From Acanthopleura granulata (lineage: Eukaryota > Mollusca > Polyplacophora > Chitonida > Chitonidae), in contig JABBOT010000010.1 in assembly GCA_016165875.1 (NCBI GenBank), positions 8,525,875 to 8,589,874 on the forward strand: 64,000 nt of DNA, read 5' to 3'. Of the stretch, positions 35,513 to 48,290 are shown piece after piece; within the stretch, counting starts at the first letter, position 1; every line of letters starts with the position of its first letter. The notes beneath the pieces were generated by a model. It saw nothing but the letters and a program-made list of their open reading frames with translations, was not told the DNA's origin and made no database searches. The translations under genes were made by a program, and so were the position numbers.

Positions 35513-37674
35513 ACATCTTCACCTTCCTGTTTTCTTTATTTAAGACTTCCGGTTTAAGCGTCTTGGTGCTGTCGGCTTTAGGCCTACTTTTTTGGCGACA
35601 CAGGCATTGCTGCACAGAATACGGTAATGCCTTCATATTCAGTGGTTGACAAGGGTAGAGAACCGCTAATAAATTCCACAGCACAAGTTATCTTCATGTT
35701 ACATGCAAAATATTTTTTGTTGTTGTGAATACAGCACCTAGATTTATTTATTTGTTTTTACTTTGAAATAATTGTATGGAACTGTTAAATATTACTGAAA
35801 TGTTTAAAACTAAACACCAGGCGCTTTTGTTAACTTCACGACCCCGCCTACTTATTCCATTATCAGCTTATCACACTCGTAGGAACTGAATTTCAGTATC
35901 GGTAGTTGAAATATATTGCAAAAGATTTTACAAAATCGTGTGAAACATAACGTCAACATTGCATACAACTGTATGCTACCTCTTTTGATGTTTCTTGTAC
36001 ATGTGTGTTTGTGTTATTAAATCAGGGCCATATCATAAGTGTTGATATTCTGTAGTTGACGTTTTCTCTTCATTTCGCTAGGTACATGTAACACAAGTGA
36101 CCACGGAAGGGCACTACGTATTGTAAATAGTGGAGCGTGTTAAATCACCACATTTAGTCAGAACACCACGAGAGAACAAACCGTAAAGATACATAATTGT
36201 TTTTGTTGACGTGAATCGAAATAAAAACATAAAGTAAAATGAAATCTAACCAGTAGTGCTGGCTAAATTATATTTCGTTCTCGTTAAACTTGTTTAGATT
36301 GTCTCAATGTAACCATTGTTGCATTTTAACGTGTTGTACTTTTATTCGTTTTTTCTTGGCACGGGCCAACTGAACATCTCTCACACCACATTTAGTGTTG
36401 TTGGTTTTGTTTTATAATGAATATTACGGTCCTAAAGTAATTCCGTTTCCAATTTTCGTTGCTCCCCACTAACTATATCAATGTTTTGTTGGCAGATTGT
36501 TTAAGATTAATTTTTTACTTTGTTTTATCAGTTTTTCAACTGCAATTTAACGCTTTAATTGGCAAAGGCTAATGATGCAGAGTTTAAATATATTGTGTGA
36601 GGTGGAAGAAATGGAAGACGGTTAAGCACAGTGTTCAACATGAAACAGTGGTAGAGAAGAGTGTCAGAGAAGACCTAAGTATAAAGAACAAGCTACATGT
36701 AGTTCCTCACCACCTCATTCATATGGCGAATGTAGTCAATGACCCTATTTCACAAATTTCATCACATACACCACGTAGCTACACAAATGGTGGGGTTATA
36801 GCCGGCTAATAAATAAAACACTAGCAAGAGCATTATTCACCTACTTACGTATGTAACAAATTCTTTTTGATTCGTATATCCACATAAACTAATGAAGGAA
36901 AAGTTCATACGCATGTATGTTATGTGTAGAATGTGACCTATTACTATCACTATTACTGTTACTAGGATTAATGTGGCTTACTCAGAATGAGAATGTAAAA
37001 TATTCTCTCAAAATAATGATTTAGTTTTACTGAACGCGGTATTAAGCATGCCATTGCAGTGCCGTGCATTTAATAGTATGGTGCCACAGACGGTAAATTT
37101 TAAATTAAAGGCCTTATTCGATTATTCAGATTTAGCTTGTGTGTATTGAGAATTCAGTTCACTCATATAAGTAAGGCGCAACTTGTTCCAATACGAAAAC
37201 ATGACTCTTGCATGGATACCTGTGAGGTTTTTCTTTTACGAATTGATTAGTGCACTAATTACGCCTAATCACTTGTGCAGCTCACATGCGTGGTTCATTG
37301 CATGGTTATCCACCTTAACAGCCTCATATGGCTTTGATTTTAAAACATCAGTTGCATGATGGATAGTTATATAATTAATAATATGAGTTACATATTAAAC
37401 CAGATGATGTATATTGCGTTATAATATTATGTATGATTGCATTTGGCCAAGCGGCAAGCCGCTTAAATATTTATCTTCGCAAAGTATAGATTTCTAATTG
37501 AAGCTGTTGTAAGTTTACGTTCACCGGCACAATTCTCAACCACGTGCGTTTGTTTGTGACACGTCACTAGTTGTAAGTAGGTCGAATGTGAACATTTTCG
37601 TAGACTACGATCAACCGTTTGGCTGAAAACAGACCTACTGCCAACAGCAGAAAACACACTCAGACCGGAAGATC
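35513..37674. other. Intergenic, nothing assigned
   Basis: AT-rich sequence between the two inverted CGAAAA elements, with no supported gene. Confidence 0.5.
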
Positions 37675-37960
37675 TTGAAAAGAGAAATCGGAAGGCGAAA
37701 AAGGGCAAAAGGGCGAAGTTAACTTCGCATTTGGACCTGTTAATAGGGAGAAAACCCGAAAACGCGAAAACTCGATACGAAAACCGGAAGGTGAGAAGCT
37801 GTACCAACTTCATACTTTCGTGACTTTGCCCCGCGTTTTCGATTTTTCGCCTCGCACTTTCGAGTTTTCGTCCTTCACCTTTTCGTCTTTTCACCCTTCT
37901 CCCTTCAGTGTTTTCGCGTTTTCGACCTTTTATCTAAAAGGCCGAAACAGCGAAAACCCG
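37675..37960 (-). repeat. CGAAAA-rich self-complementary element, copy B
   Basis: This is the inverted counterpart of 35322-35512. On the minus strand it carries gaagttggtacagctt, ggttttcg, aacaggtccaaatgcgaagttaacttc. It has additional cgttttcg/cgaaaacg repeats on its right side. The 143-codon minus-strand open frame over it reflects the stop-poor, CpG-rich repeat and not a gene. Confidence 0.75.
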
Positions 37961-40407
37961 AGTGACCGCATCCGGCTCCATGGATGAACAACACAGCAAA
38001 GAATTTCCAGACCATTGTGTTGAGCGGTAGCAAGTGTATCTATCATTTCATGCTATAAACTGACATGTATACTTAAGTTACAAACACAACCCCAGCAGCT
38101 TACTACAGTCTCACGTGACAAGAGTGTTCCGCGCTTGGAAAAGTTACGTCACAGCCTAGGTTAAATGGCTGCGTTTCATGGCAGTCGATGCAGCACGGTC
38201 AAATGTCAATTTCTATCGTCGTAGTAACTGTTAGAAAAAGTACTTTACCGAAATGAACATAATATTGTTCAACCTTTATGGCAAACTGAACATGCACTTT
38301 CTTTCACTTAAAAACATATGAAGTATAACAGTGGACACATGACCCAACCCTGCGGCACGCCATCGATAGAGGCATAGACCATATTTGCAATCAAAATTAC
38401 ATCACTTCAGTGGTCACTCGGGTGTGACGGTGAGAAATTTAAACAATTTATATACATTAATCCGTTATTAATAATTACGGCTGTATTTCCTGAACATAAT
38501 AAATCAGAACTTGTTAAATATTTTGTATATTATTTTACATAAAAGCAACATCGCAATAACTTTAAGAAAACAATGATTGTAGCAATATAGATGGCATTAG
38601 TGTTATAGTAAACCTGTATGAATAAATGGCATACGGTCTGTGTATCGTGACGCAGCCCAATTAAGAGTGTCACGAAGAGAAAAAGCAATTTCAATTCATT
38701 AGTATCTGTTTATGACGTTTCAATACTATAATCGTAAGAGTATCTTTTAGATCTTCCCCACACTGGCAATGTGCCAGGGAAGTCAATACGAACATAGGCG
38801 TACACACGACTGGTTACTGTTCTTTACAGCTTGAGGTCGAGACAAGTTGTTTGTCGAATCAGAGGATACCATCAATATATCCGCATGTAGAACCTGTCTG
38901 CTACACGAGTTGTTAAAAGGAGTGGACTAGAAACCATAAGTGTATTTAGAAGTCTCGCGCTCAACCCCAGGAATCGAATTGCGAATAACACAGGGTATAT
39001 ACCAGATGGACACTGAACCCAAACTGTAGACCTCCAACGTATCTCGCATACTTAAACCTACTGCGCGGCATTTCTGAATGAACCACGGCATCGTGCCTTA
39101 CCTTACAAGTCAGAAGCATGCATATGATAGTGTGTTGTTCCGAAAGGCTCATCTTAAAAGATTTGCGGAGATGACGAGAAAAGAACATGCGGAATTATAA
39201 ACCTGCTCAAAGCAATTAATGCCATTTCTAGACGTACGATTCTATTGCGTCAAATTTAAGTTAGATTCTCGTGATGACCGTGGTCAAAATAATTATTCAA
39301 ATGAGGTTATTTCCAATGACCGTTTTGGTATATTATGGTTTAACTGCATGGGAATGCCATCAATTGTGTAATAATATTGTCCGTTATTCACAGTACAACG
39401 ATATATACAGGTTTAATTGGACGGACTTACAGGATTAAACTGTTATATCTAAAGCCTATACATGTATATATATGTATGCATATATATCCGTAGTATAATT
39501 GACTGCCCATTACGGTTAGCTTTAATGTTTGCTAAATTAATACACTCTCTCCTGCAGAGGGCTGTCAACATAATTGATCATAATCTGAATACAAAATTAA
39601 ATTAATAAATTACATTTGTTCCGGTAGAACTTATTCCTAGCGTCACATTGGAGTGTCACGTTAGTCGTGATGGTTCTAATACAGTCCACTCGCGCCCGAA
39701 TAAATATTTGATTAGTTTTAGGCAGCCGGCAGTTACATTGGTGTAGGCGTTCGTCAAGGTAGGACTTGGGAACGATAACTTAAAACAGGTCTATCTGCTC
39801 CACGTATCTCTGGTCTGGAATTTGTACGTACACCGTAGCTACAGCTCCAGGTACGTAGTTTACTGAAAATTCTTAACTGACTGAAGAGGTGTACATGCAC
39901 GTCTGTCGCGTAATGGGGTAAGAAACAGTCATATTTGCTAAACAACCTTAAAATCATTCCATATTCATATTCGAAAAGAAGTTTCCATTATTTCTCAAAC
40001 TGCGAGGCCCAAGCTGTCAATAGACCTATTTCAAAACGTGCCACTGTGTATATAGCTAAATTATGAGCACTAAGGTTCATACATAGGTCGCATGTAATTA
40101 ATCTCAAATATCCAGATTCTCTGCACAGGATCATAAACACATGATAATGTTAATTGATGGCTGAGTCTACGCCTGCGCATGAACGAGGCTACACAGTCCA
40201 ATCGCCAGCATCTTAAAAATCACCTTGGTATAAAAGCCAGCTTTTCTAGTTTTTTTCTACATTCTGACATGCCCCTTCCCCACCTCTCACATCTTTTCCG
40301 TCTCTAGAATGCGTTGATTGATATGCCCTTTGATTTACTTCTTTGATAAGATTTTCACGTGGAATAATGCTCCCAGATCACATTTTTCGTGAAATTTCAT
40401 CTATTAA
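37961..40407. other. Intergenic, nothing assigned
   Basis: No coding exon is supported on either strand. Confidence 0.5.
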
Positions 40408-40580
40408 TTCACGGGACACATTGTGCCACAGGAGACCAAATCTGTTAGATCACGGGACACATTATGCCACAGGAGACCAAATCTGTTAGTTCACGGGACA
40501 CATTATGCCACATAGAAAACAAAATTTCTTAGTTCAAGGGATACATTATGCCACATAGGACAGGAGACAAAATCTATTAG
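40408..40580. repeat. Tandem repeat, 4 units of 41-48 bp
   Basis: The unit is ttcacgggacacattatgcc acaggagaccaaatctgttag. The first two complete units are nearly identical; the third and fourth have small insertions. Confidence 0.9.
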
Positions 40581-42633
40581 CCCACGGCCAGAGAGGGGAG
40601 AATGCAAAATCTGTTTTACGTGCAACAGACATTTGGTCAAACTTTTGGGCTCTTGAGACAAAAATGAACACATTTATCAGTGTTTTATTTCCTGGATCAG
40701 AAGTTAATGCAGCAAGATGTCGCGAGTTCCAACAAGCCATTCTTAAGTTAAGTCAAGATGCAGAAAATGTGATATAAAATGATGAACATACCAGATCAGA
40801 TACGTGTTAATCTGCCACACTCTGACCATCCAGTGAAAAGTGTACACTTACAAGAATATTAAATTTTTGGCTGAAGTGTAACCCTTTTCTTCTTTTTTTT
40901 TTGTCGCTCCCGGTCCTACTCCTTATGTACTATGCAGCCAATAAACACTGACTCTTGGTTGTCCACCCCGCCACACAACCATTGTCAACCTTATGTGATC
41001 GACAGAAACCAGTATGGCGGGAAGATTTGCGGTTAATTGGCCACGTGATAAACTGAGCAGGTATAGGTTGCTTGTTACTCATGATAACGTCCTACAGGCA
41101 GTGCAGGCGTGCTCAGTCCCGATAAAAATCACACAGGTGGGCTCGACAGCTTTACGATCAAAACTGTATACGATCATTATCAGTTGAACACATGTTCGGA
41201 CAGACTTGTCATCAGATGACACTGGGGTGTCGTATTCGTGTATATGGCCAATAAAAACCAAATGCAAAGCACTGATTTGGCTGTGAGATAATCATTGATA
41301 TAGATGAATGGAGGCCATACATTCACATTAGACAGCAGATACGCTTATTATACACGGCTGCTGGGAGGGGGGGTATTCAACTTCCCCAAGAAACCTGCCA
41401 GTCAGTATTCACAAACCTATCATTAAATTCTTAGAGCTTAAAGAACAATACTGAATGAAAAGATCCTTGTGATAGACAAGCTTACAGCAGATACAAATTC
41501 CACACGTCACAACAATAACACCAGCGAGATAGCGAATGTCCCCGCCTTTACCATCTCGAGATTTCCAGATAATTTGTGACCCTACACTTAATTAGAAAGC
41601 CATTTTCTGTCCATGTGGCCTAGAAATCATGTTGAAAACTGCTATATTACCAAAAAAATACCCGATCCTCTAAATTTACTTTACAGACTATTTAACACGT
41701 TCTACGGGATGATGAGTTATTGTCACACATGAATGGTTGTACCAATTAATTCTGTTCAAATACGAGACTTGGGAGATGTAACTTTAGAACAATTCAGTGA
41801 CCTCCCTTTGTGACGAGATTATCAGCTCACAATAAGAATTTCTTTCAGTCTTATTTCCCCTGATTAAACAATTTGCTTGTGCATTTTAATATTATAGGAT
41901 TTGAGTTTGAATTACATTGCGACAAGCATCTATGTATAGAACTGCTTGACACCAAGGCGACAATGAAGCAATTTCCTCTACAAGATAGTGATTCAATAGG
42001 CACACGATATTGCTCTAGTGACGTTAAGGCATTACCATTCATTCATTCAGCATACATGTAGGCCTGGCTAAGGGCATTTTCGTCGTCAGCCGAAGAGAGA
42101 AGAAATGTGTCACGAGAATGTGTTCTTTACCGTAACCATTAAAGCACTACGAAAAATGATGAAAGGATATTTCGCTGTTTCCATGAATAGAGCATTATTT
42201 TCAAAAAAGGTAACCAGTGACAGGCGCATAATCAGAGTTTTTACGTAAAATCAGTTTTAGCATCAATGTGATTTTGTAAAATTAATCCAAAGGCGATATA
42301 TTCATGAAGTTCAGGTGTCGTTAGTTGCTGTATTAAACATATTTCTACCATGCTCAGTATCTACTTGATCTATCTACACTAGAACCAATACATATGGGAA
42401 TCCCTCTAAGATGGCATATTTTTTCTATTCTTATTCTCCAAAGCGAAAGATATAAAGATTTCAAATTAGAATGTCATCACTATCGCAAATATTTAAGAAA
42501 TACTCCTCCCGAGTTGCATGACCTGTTGTTCGTGTTGTTTTTATAGGGCATGGATTAGTAGGTGTTCGTCAGTCTTGTTGAGTACATAAGAGATATGAGA
42601 ACAGGGACTGTCCTCTGATAGGTAAATTTAGAT

Positions 42634-42942
42634 GGGGAACGGCCATGGAAACAGGGGAATGTCTTCTAAATCGCGACTGACCATTGAAACAGGCGAATGG
42701 CTTCTAAATGGCGAATGACCACTGAAAATTAATCCTAATGGGACAGAACTGGCTCTCTTGGAGCTTTATTTCCGCCCGATTCCGACCAGTAAGAATACAA
42801 ATATGTTTATGTTTGTAAACCTTTATTTCTACTAATGTAAAATACCAAAGCTTCTAGTGAAATAAAAGACAATTCATTCAGTTCCATTCAAACTGGCGAA
42901 TGGCTTCTAAATGGCGGAGGACCACTGAAACAGTCGACCTGG
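42634..42942. repeat. Interrupted repeat of about 42 bp
   Basis: The motif aaacaggcgaatggcttctaaatggcg..gaccactg appears at about 42645, 42687 and 42893. The third copy is separated from the others by about 160 bp of unrelated sequence. Confidence 0.7.
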
Positions 42943-43712
42943 ACTGAAATTACAAAGCCAGTTTTCACATGGATTAAAAGTTGAAATGTGATTTAAACAC
43001 TTATTATATTTTAGACCACTTTAAGGTATCAATTCCGGCTTCTGAAAGAAAAACAGGCGAATAACTCCAGACATCACGCTCAATACTGAAATTAAGTATA
43101 AATGCAATGAAGATTTCATTTAATTTCTTAGGCGTATTTATGTACCCGTGGAATGGAGATTGCCTATTCTGGTGAACTTGGTCCGAACACTTGATAAGAA
43201 AGTAACGTTTCACGCGGTAAAGTTGCTTGCCCTTCAATCCTTGGTTTTTGGTTCATTTCAGGCCATATCTGGGCGGGTAATCTTGAACTTTATAGCCATG
43301 ACTTTTCTCCAGGCCTTCGTCGCAATAAACGACACCGCTTTCATATAGGTTAAATGTTCTGAACTGAGAAGCCAATTAATCATTCCACCAATCATTCATT
43401 TACTTTTGTTAATTTGGGACATACTTAATTGATGGTAACTATAAAACCCTCGCCGCTACACACCGTGATGAGATCGTGACTCTCTTCTAGTCTCCAGTTT
43501 TGTAGGAAACTGAAATCCAAAATATGTGATTTGGTTGACTTCATTGCTCAGGGAACTTGATTTATCCCATAAAAAACTGACACAGATAGAGCTTGAAATG
43601 CTAGCATGCACCAAACGATATTTACCGAAAGTCAGCCAATGGCTATATAAAGCATTACAGAAAAGTCCAACTCATATTTTACCGACATGATTAATGTTGT
43701 GGCCAATTCAGT

Positions 43713-43886
43713 ATGATCTTTAAGGATTTAAAACCTTTGAGATTTTTTACCCACCATGTTACTGACTTTGCCGCGTGTGAGGAAGACGAGCTGTCTTTAA
43801 TGCTGGCCAGCACAAACGGCCACACGAATATCATTCACCGTTCCTCCCATTTCGGGCCCATGAACAATGAGAGCGGGAAGTTTTAA
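43713..43886 (+). CDS. Small open frame (57 aa), doubtful
   Basis: An ATG-initiated frame of 57 codons. Its second half has coding-like composition (GCC GCG TGT GAG GAA GAC GAG CTG) and encodes AACEEDELSLMLASTNGHTN. There is no signal peptide, no domain and no clear splice site. It is listed because of the local composition only; it may be part of an undetected exon or chance. Confidence 0.15.
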   Translation: MIFKDLKPLRFFTHHVTDFAACEEDELSLMLASTNGHTNIIHRSSHFGPMNNESGKF

Positions 43887-44198
43887 AGGAATACTGTGTG
43901 CGCCTTTACCGAAAGGTATTAAATGAGTATGCGCTCTACGTTAACGGAAGTGCCCAAACAAGGGGATGAAATGAGAAAAGTTTACATTTGCTTGGTGATT
44001 GAAATCAGCCTGCTGGAAATTGTTTTATCCGAGTTACAGATTGTAACCTATACCCTACGACAGGCTGTGGCCAGGATGGACCAAACCTGTATATAGTAGA
44101 TAAAATGGCAAATTTATCCAATTTTAGATAATAATCTAGAATACCACAATAGTCACGTCCTCAAGGTCATCATACATGAGCATTGTCATTTTCTCCAG

Positions 44199-44249
44199 TT
44201 TTTTTTCTTCTTCTTCTTCTTCTACTTTTTTTTTTTTTTTTTTTTTTTG
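44199..44249. repeat. Pyrimidine tract: (TTC)n followed by a long T run
   Basis: Several TTC units followed by about 23 consecutive T. Confidence 0.95.
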
Positions 44250-45184
44250 TCTGCATAAAAATTTTACGGCAGGGTAATTTGTGCCGCAGAATAAAAAAGT
44301 ACGAATTGCTGTTGAACACGTGCAGTTTTTTTAAACAGTGTCAATTTCACAGCGCTAATTGATTACCTGTATACTTGACCGCTCAACATCGACAGTTCTT
44401 GATGCATCAGAAGCTCTAGTAAAGTTATTGATGGACACATCTCTAAAACATTCACAAAGAATCATTTTAAACCATCACTAATATCCATGAACGTTCAAGC
44501 GCCTGCTACATACCTATCTATCGGAAATGACTTATCACCGTGGGTTTACCTATATGTATATTCTCTCTTCAAGTAAACTGAGCAATGAGCCTAACCTCCG
44601 TCAGAAAAAGACACAAATCAACTCTCTGCAATTAGAAGTACATCAGTGAGCTGTGGTTCAGTACTTCGCGCAGGTTGAGTTACTGAATGTGGCTGAACTC
44701 ATCCCACTGTTTACGCATGATCTAAACTGAAAAGAAATTTTCATTCTATACAAGCCTGTGTAACTCATCTTCTGTTGACATAATGACAATGACAGAGAGA
44801 GACATTCACTTCCGATTCCACGCAAGATCTCTCACCTGTAACACGTCAAGTCCAGCACTACCACCCACCCCATGTCAATTGAGACCTTGTCATCTGACAT
44901 TGCCGCAAACAGATGATGTTAAAAGACAAATACGAAACAACACAACCTCGTTACAGCAGTGACCAATAGGCAATGGATAAGATCACCTTATCAAATAATG
45001 GAACGCTCGCTCAGTCATTTTGATCAGTTGAAATTATTACAGAGATCGTTTAATAAATTTTTGCAGTGTACTTTGTTATTCCACAAAGTGACTGGTACGT
45101 ACAGAATAGGGCAAACATTTCGGAGTTGATAAAGTAATCAAGCTTTAATTATAACATCTCATCTCTTTTGTTGACAGAAACGCC

Positions 45185-46492
45185 ATGCTTGCCAGGTGTC
45201 TCGTCGTTATGCTGATTTTGGCGTATGTCAATCAGTTAGTCTGGTCTCAGTTCCGGCCGCCGTCAAATGCTCCAGGGATTTTCCAGCCTGGTCCGGCTAG
45301 ACGTCGGTTCGATCCGATTGTACAGTCGAGACTTTTCGGCGGCTTCGGTTCCCTGTTCATAGACAATGACCAGTTACAGGAGAGTAAGTATGGCCCAGAA
45401 ACATGTTTGTTTTTGTTTTTTTGTTTTGTTTTGTTTTTGTTTTGTTTTTTTGTTTTTGTTTTTGTTTTTTGTTTTTTTTTTTGTTTTTTGGGGGTTTTTT
45501 TTATAACAAAGAGTTAATAGAGGGTAACGGAACTGTCTACTTTTGTCAAGCGAAGACCTTAGCATGAATGATGCAGTACTGCATCCAAATCCTGGCGAGG
45601 ACAATTTAATGCTTAGAGACAGCCGATAGAAAATCTTTACATGGCGGTTATAAGTTGAACTTGGTCTACAAGTTCAATGTACCGGAAGCCTAATGAAGTT
45701 TTCCATTAAAATGGACATTAAAACTAAATATATGATGTGTCATCTTCATATATTGTTTAGGTTAATCAAATGCTTTCGTGCCATTACAAAAACCAACATT
45801 CCATTTAGAATCCATCTAGGAGCTCATTGAATTATAAAAGACCAGAATTTATACGGGGGGAAGTCAGTTCTCATTCATTCTTAGAACCTGTTCTTATCCA
45901 GCCTCTCATCACCTGACCATAATCAGCGGTAACGGCGAGTATATATATATAGCGGAGCGCATGCGTCATCTATAGCATCTATTAAGCAGCCGTCATTGGG
46001 GTGCATGTGCCATCAGTCGCTTTAGTGGTAAAACTTGGACTGGTTCCCTCTTGCTTCTTTGCATGCATAAACATAAGTTCGCTATTACAGCAATAAAGAA
46101 ATAAATATATAAATTACTAACATTAGAGGAACATACATTCTGTCCACGAGGGTGATGATTAAGATGATCAACTGAGGTGAAATGAAAAGCAAAATATGAA
46201 AGGTAATTTGTCGTAATTTTTGTCCCACTTCAAGTATGAGTCCTACAGAACATTTGTCTAATTATTTGTTTCCTATTTTGCAGAACCATGTGGCCGTGGT
46301 TCCTACGGGTTAGCAACCCCCTCCCCCAGTCTGCGACTCTGGGGGTTCCAGTCTCTGGCTGAACCGATATTCACCTGTAATTGCAAAATCTTCACGGACA
46401 ACTTTCACTACAGTACGATCAATAATAGTCCACAAGCGCGGATGGAGTGCATGACGGCGTACTCTGGTTTATATTGCTGCATGCGGACGTAG
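45185..46492 (+). CDS. Secreted six-cysteine protein, paralogue 1 (exons 45185-45383 and 46284-46492)
   Basis: The predicted protein has 135 residues. An acceptor (ttgttgacag) ends at 45177, so the ATG exon begins 7 nt before the start and an upstream 5'UTR exon must exist. Residues 1-21 form a signal peptide (VVMLILAYVNQLVWS). The mature N-terminal half is Pro/Gly/Arg-rich, with a basic ARRRF stretch at 39-42 that could be a proprotein-convertase site. The donor is gaga|gtaagt in phase 1, and the acceptor is tcctattttgcag at 46283. The second exon encodes residues 67-135 with cysteines at 69, 98, 100, 122, 131 and 132, ending in CCMRT and a TAG. The framework, intron phase and junction residues match the gene at 56300. 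An even number of cysteines suggests three disulfides. I do not recognise the family; function is unknown, probably extracellular. Confidence 0.8.
45403..45503. repeat. T/G-rich low-complexity tract in the intron
   Basis: A (TTTTG)n-type tract about 20 bp after the donor of the first coding exon of the six-Cys gene. It keeps the exon-1 reading frame open past the splice site and so makes the frame look longer than it is. Confidence 0.9.
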
Positions 46493-47535
46493 TCAAAAGG
46501 TTATGCACGTTCCTGATCTTTGCAACACTTCAACGGAACTATGTGGTGTTTCTTTTAGACATTCCTGGCTTGTGATTGACTATAATTCTAATGTACTCTG
46601 AAGAATACAGTGCGAGGCGCGCTTTGCCAGGGAGAGAGTGAGTGTCTACGTATGTTCGTAATTCCATTAGCACGTTGACAGATATACGTGGATTTGTGGA
46701 CAGACGCGTAATGGTGTATAGTAATTTACGTTCTGACATGTGAAACCCGGTTGGTTTGCTCTGTATACAAAATATGATCACATGAAATTTATTATAACGT
46801 ATCATCTGAGAATCCGACAATTGTACATTTGGTGTTTTTATGTTAACTAATATCGAGCTTGGTGTATTTATCAACTACTACATATACGTAGCTTAATTAT
46901 GTGATGAACACTTAAACAGAACTAACACCAGAAAGTTGGACAGAGGCCGTGATTCGACCACAGCATCGTGGCCAAGGTCCAGCCCCCGTGACTGTTGTGT
47001 GACAGGTGCGTGACAGTTATCTGTGGATATATGTCGTCATATTCACAGCTCTTTCTGGCTGATATCTGGTAGAACAGTGCAATGGACATAGTGCTCTCAC
47101 ATCGGCAATGGGCTTTTATTATAGCATTTATACATCACAGACATTGATTGAACGACACAACACGTAAAAAACTGAACAAACCAACGCCAAATCTTACGCG
47201 GGAAATAAGCCATACGGAATAGAGAAATACTTTTTTATGCCTTTGCACATGGGATACCATAAAAGATTATATTATTAGTGTATGTATTTAAAGGGATGTC
47301 TTGTCTTAGCATACTGTATTGTGTGATGTATATTGTGAAATTGTATGACCTTTACTGTATTATATTTACTGTATCTGATGACGAGAAATAACAGCAATAT
47401 TGTATGCAAATATTACTAAATTGTCTTTTTTATGACTTTAAAAAATTATTGGCTAATGATGTATCCATAAAAATGGGTTAGTCCACATTTCCCTAAGAAT
47501 ATGGAAAGAAGAAGGAGAATTCCAGACCTTCAGAT
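46493..47535. other. 3' flank of paralogue 1, nothing assigned
   Basis: No canonical AATAAA was found close to the stop codon; the 3' end is undetermined. A 111-codon minus-strand frame here has no coding character. Confidence 0.4.
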
Positions 47536-47878
47536 ATCCCCATTCGTCATATGTCCCCATTTGTCAGATATACCTATTCGCCAGATTTACCCATTCGTCA
47601 GTTACTCAATTTGTAAGATATACCCATTCGTCAGATATATCTAATCGTCAAATACTAGTATACTATTTGTCAGATATACCCATTCGCCAGTTACCCCTAT
47701 TCATCAGATATACCCCTTTGTCAGATATCCTCATTCGCCAGATATATCCACTCGTCACATATCCCTTTTCCTGGGATATACCCATTCGTCAGATATTCCA
47801 TTTGTCAGATATGCTCATTGGTCAGATATTCCATTTATCAGATGTTCTCATTCGTCAGATGTTCCCATTCGTTAGACA
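47536..47878. repeat. 17-bp degenerate tandem array, about 20 units
   Basis: The consensus unit is cagatatacccattcgt, with many single-base variants (ttcgc, tttgt, ttggt) and a few units of 15-22 bp. Confidence 0.93.
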
Positions 47879-47969
47879 GTCACGTGGGGGCCAAAACTCA
47901 CGCGTGATCAATATGAATTAGCGGGCCTTTCCGTGAAATTGCCGCGAGTAGAATCTTGGGATTTTATTT

Positions 47970-48290
47970 GATAGTTGCTTAACGCGATTCTCAAGAATCT
48001 GTCTCTTTCATAATGATGATTAGTTTTTGGCGGGGGGTAGAGGAGACCGGATTGCTGGGGGTGAACCATACACTTTTGGTTAGTTACTGATGAACTGTTC
48101 CACATGTGGCGGATTCGGCGTATATCCCGTATAATCACCCGGGTCCACTAACGGTGAGAATACCCAGGGAGTGGGGGGGGGGGGGGGGGGCATCTACAAA
48201 TTCCCTGTCCAAGGTCGGTCTTGAGCCCGTACCCCGTGTGGCACAGCGGTTGAAAGACAAGCACCCATGGCCACTAGACCTCTGCCCACT
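47970..48290 (-). mobile_element. Diverged SINE (family 3)
   Basis: The left end parallels the family-3 tail (tttatttgatagttgcttaacgc, ctcaagaatctgtctctttcat). The right end on the minus strand has a tRNA-like head (ggtctagtggccatgggtgc as A box, ggctcaagaccg as B box). A run of 18 G at 48173-48190 has expanded inside it. Confidence 0.55.
48173..48190. repeat. Poly-G run (18)
   Basis: Mononucleotide run inside the SINE. It is a potential assembly or length-error site. Confidence 0.95.

Noticed and set aside
37463..37894. 143-codon minus-strand open frame
   Set aside because: It largely overlies the CGAAAA-rich repeat element, whose CpG-rich words rarely form stops. No recognisable domain.
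45384..45517. C-terminal extension rich in Phe, Leu and Cys in the unspliced frame of paralogue 1
   Set aside because: This is read-through of the donor into the (TTTTG)n intron tract; the spliced exon at 46284 restores a conserved C terminus.
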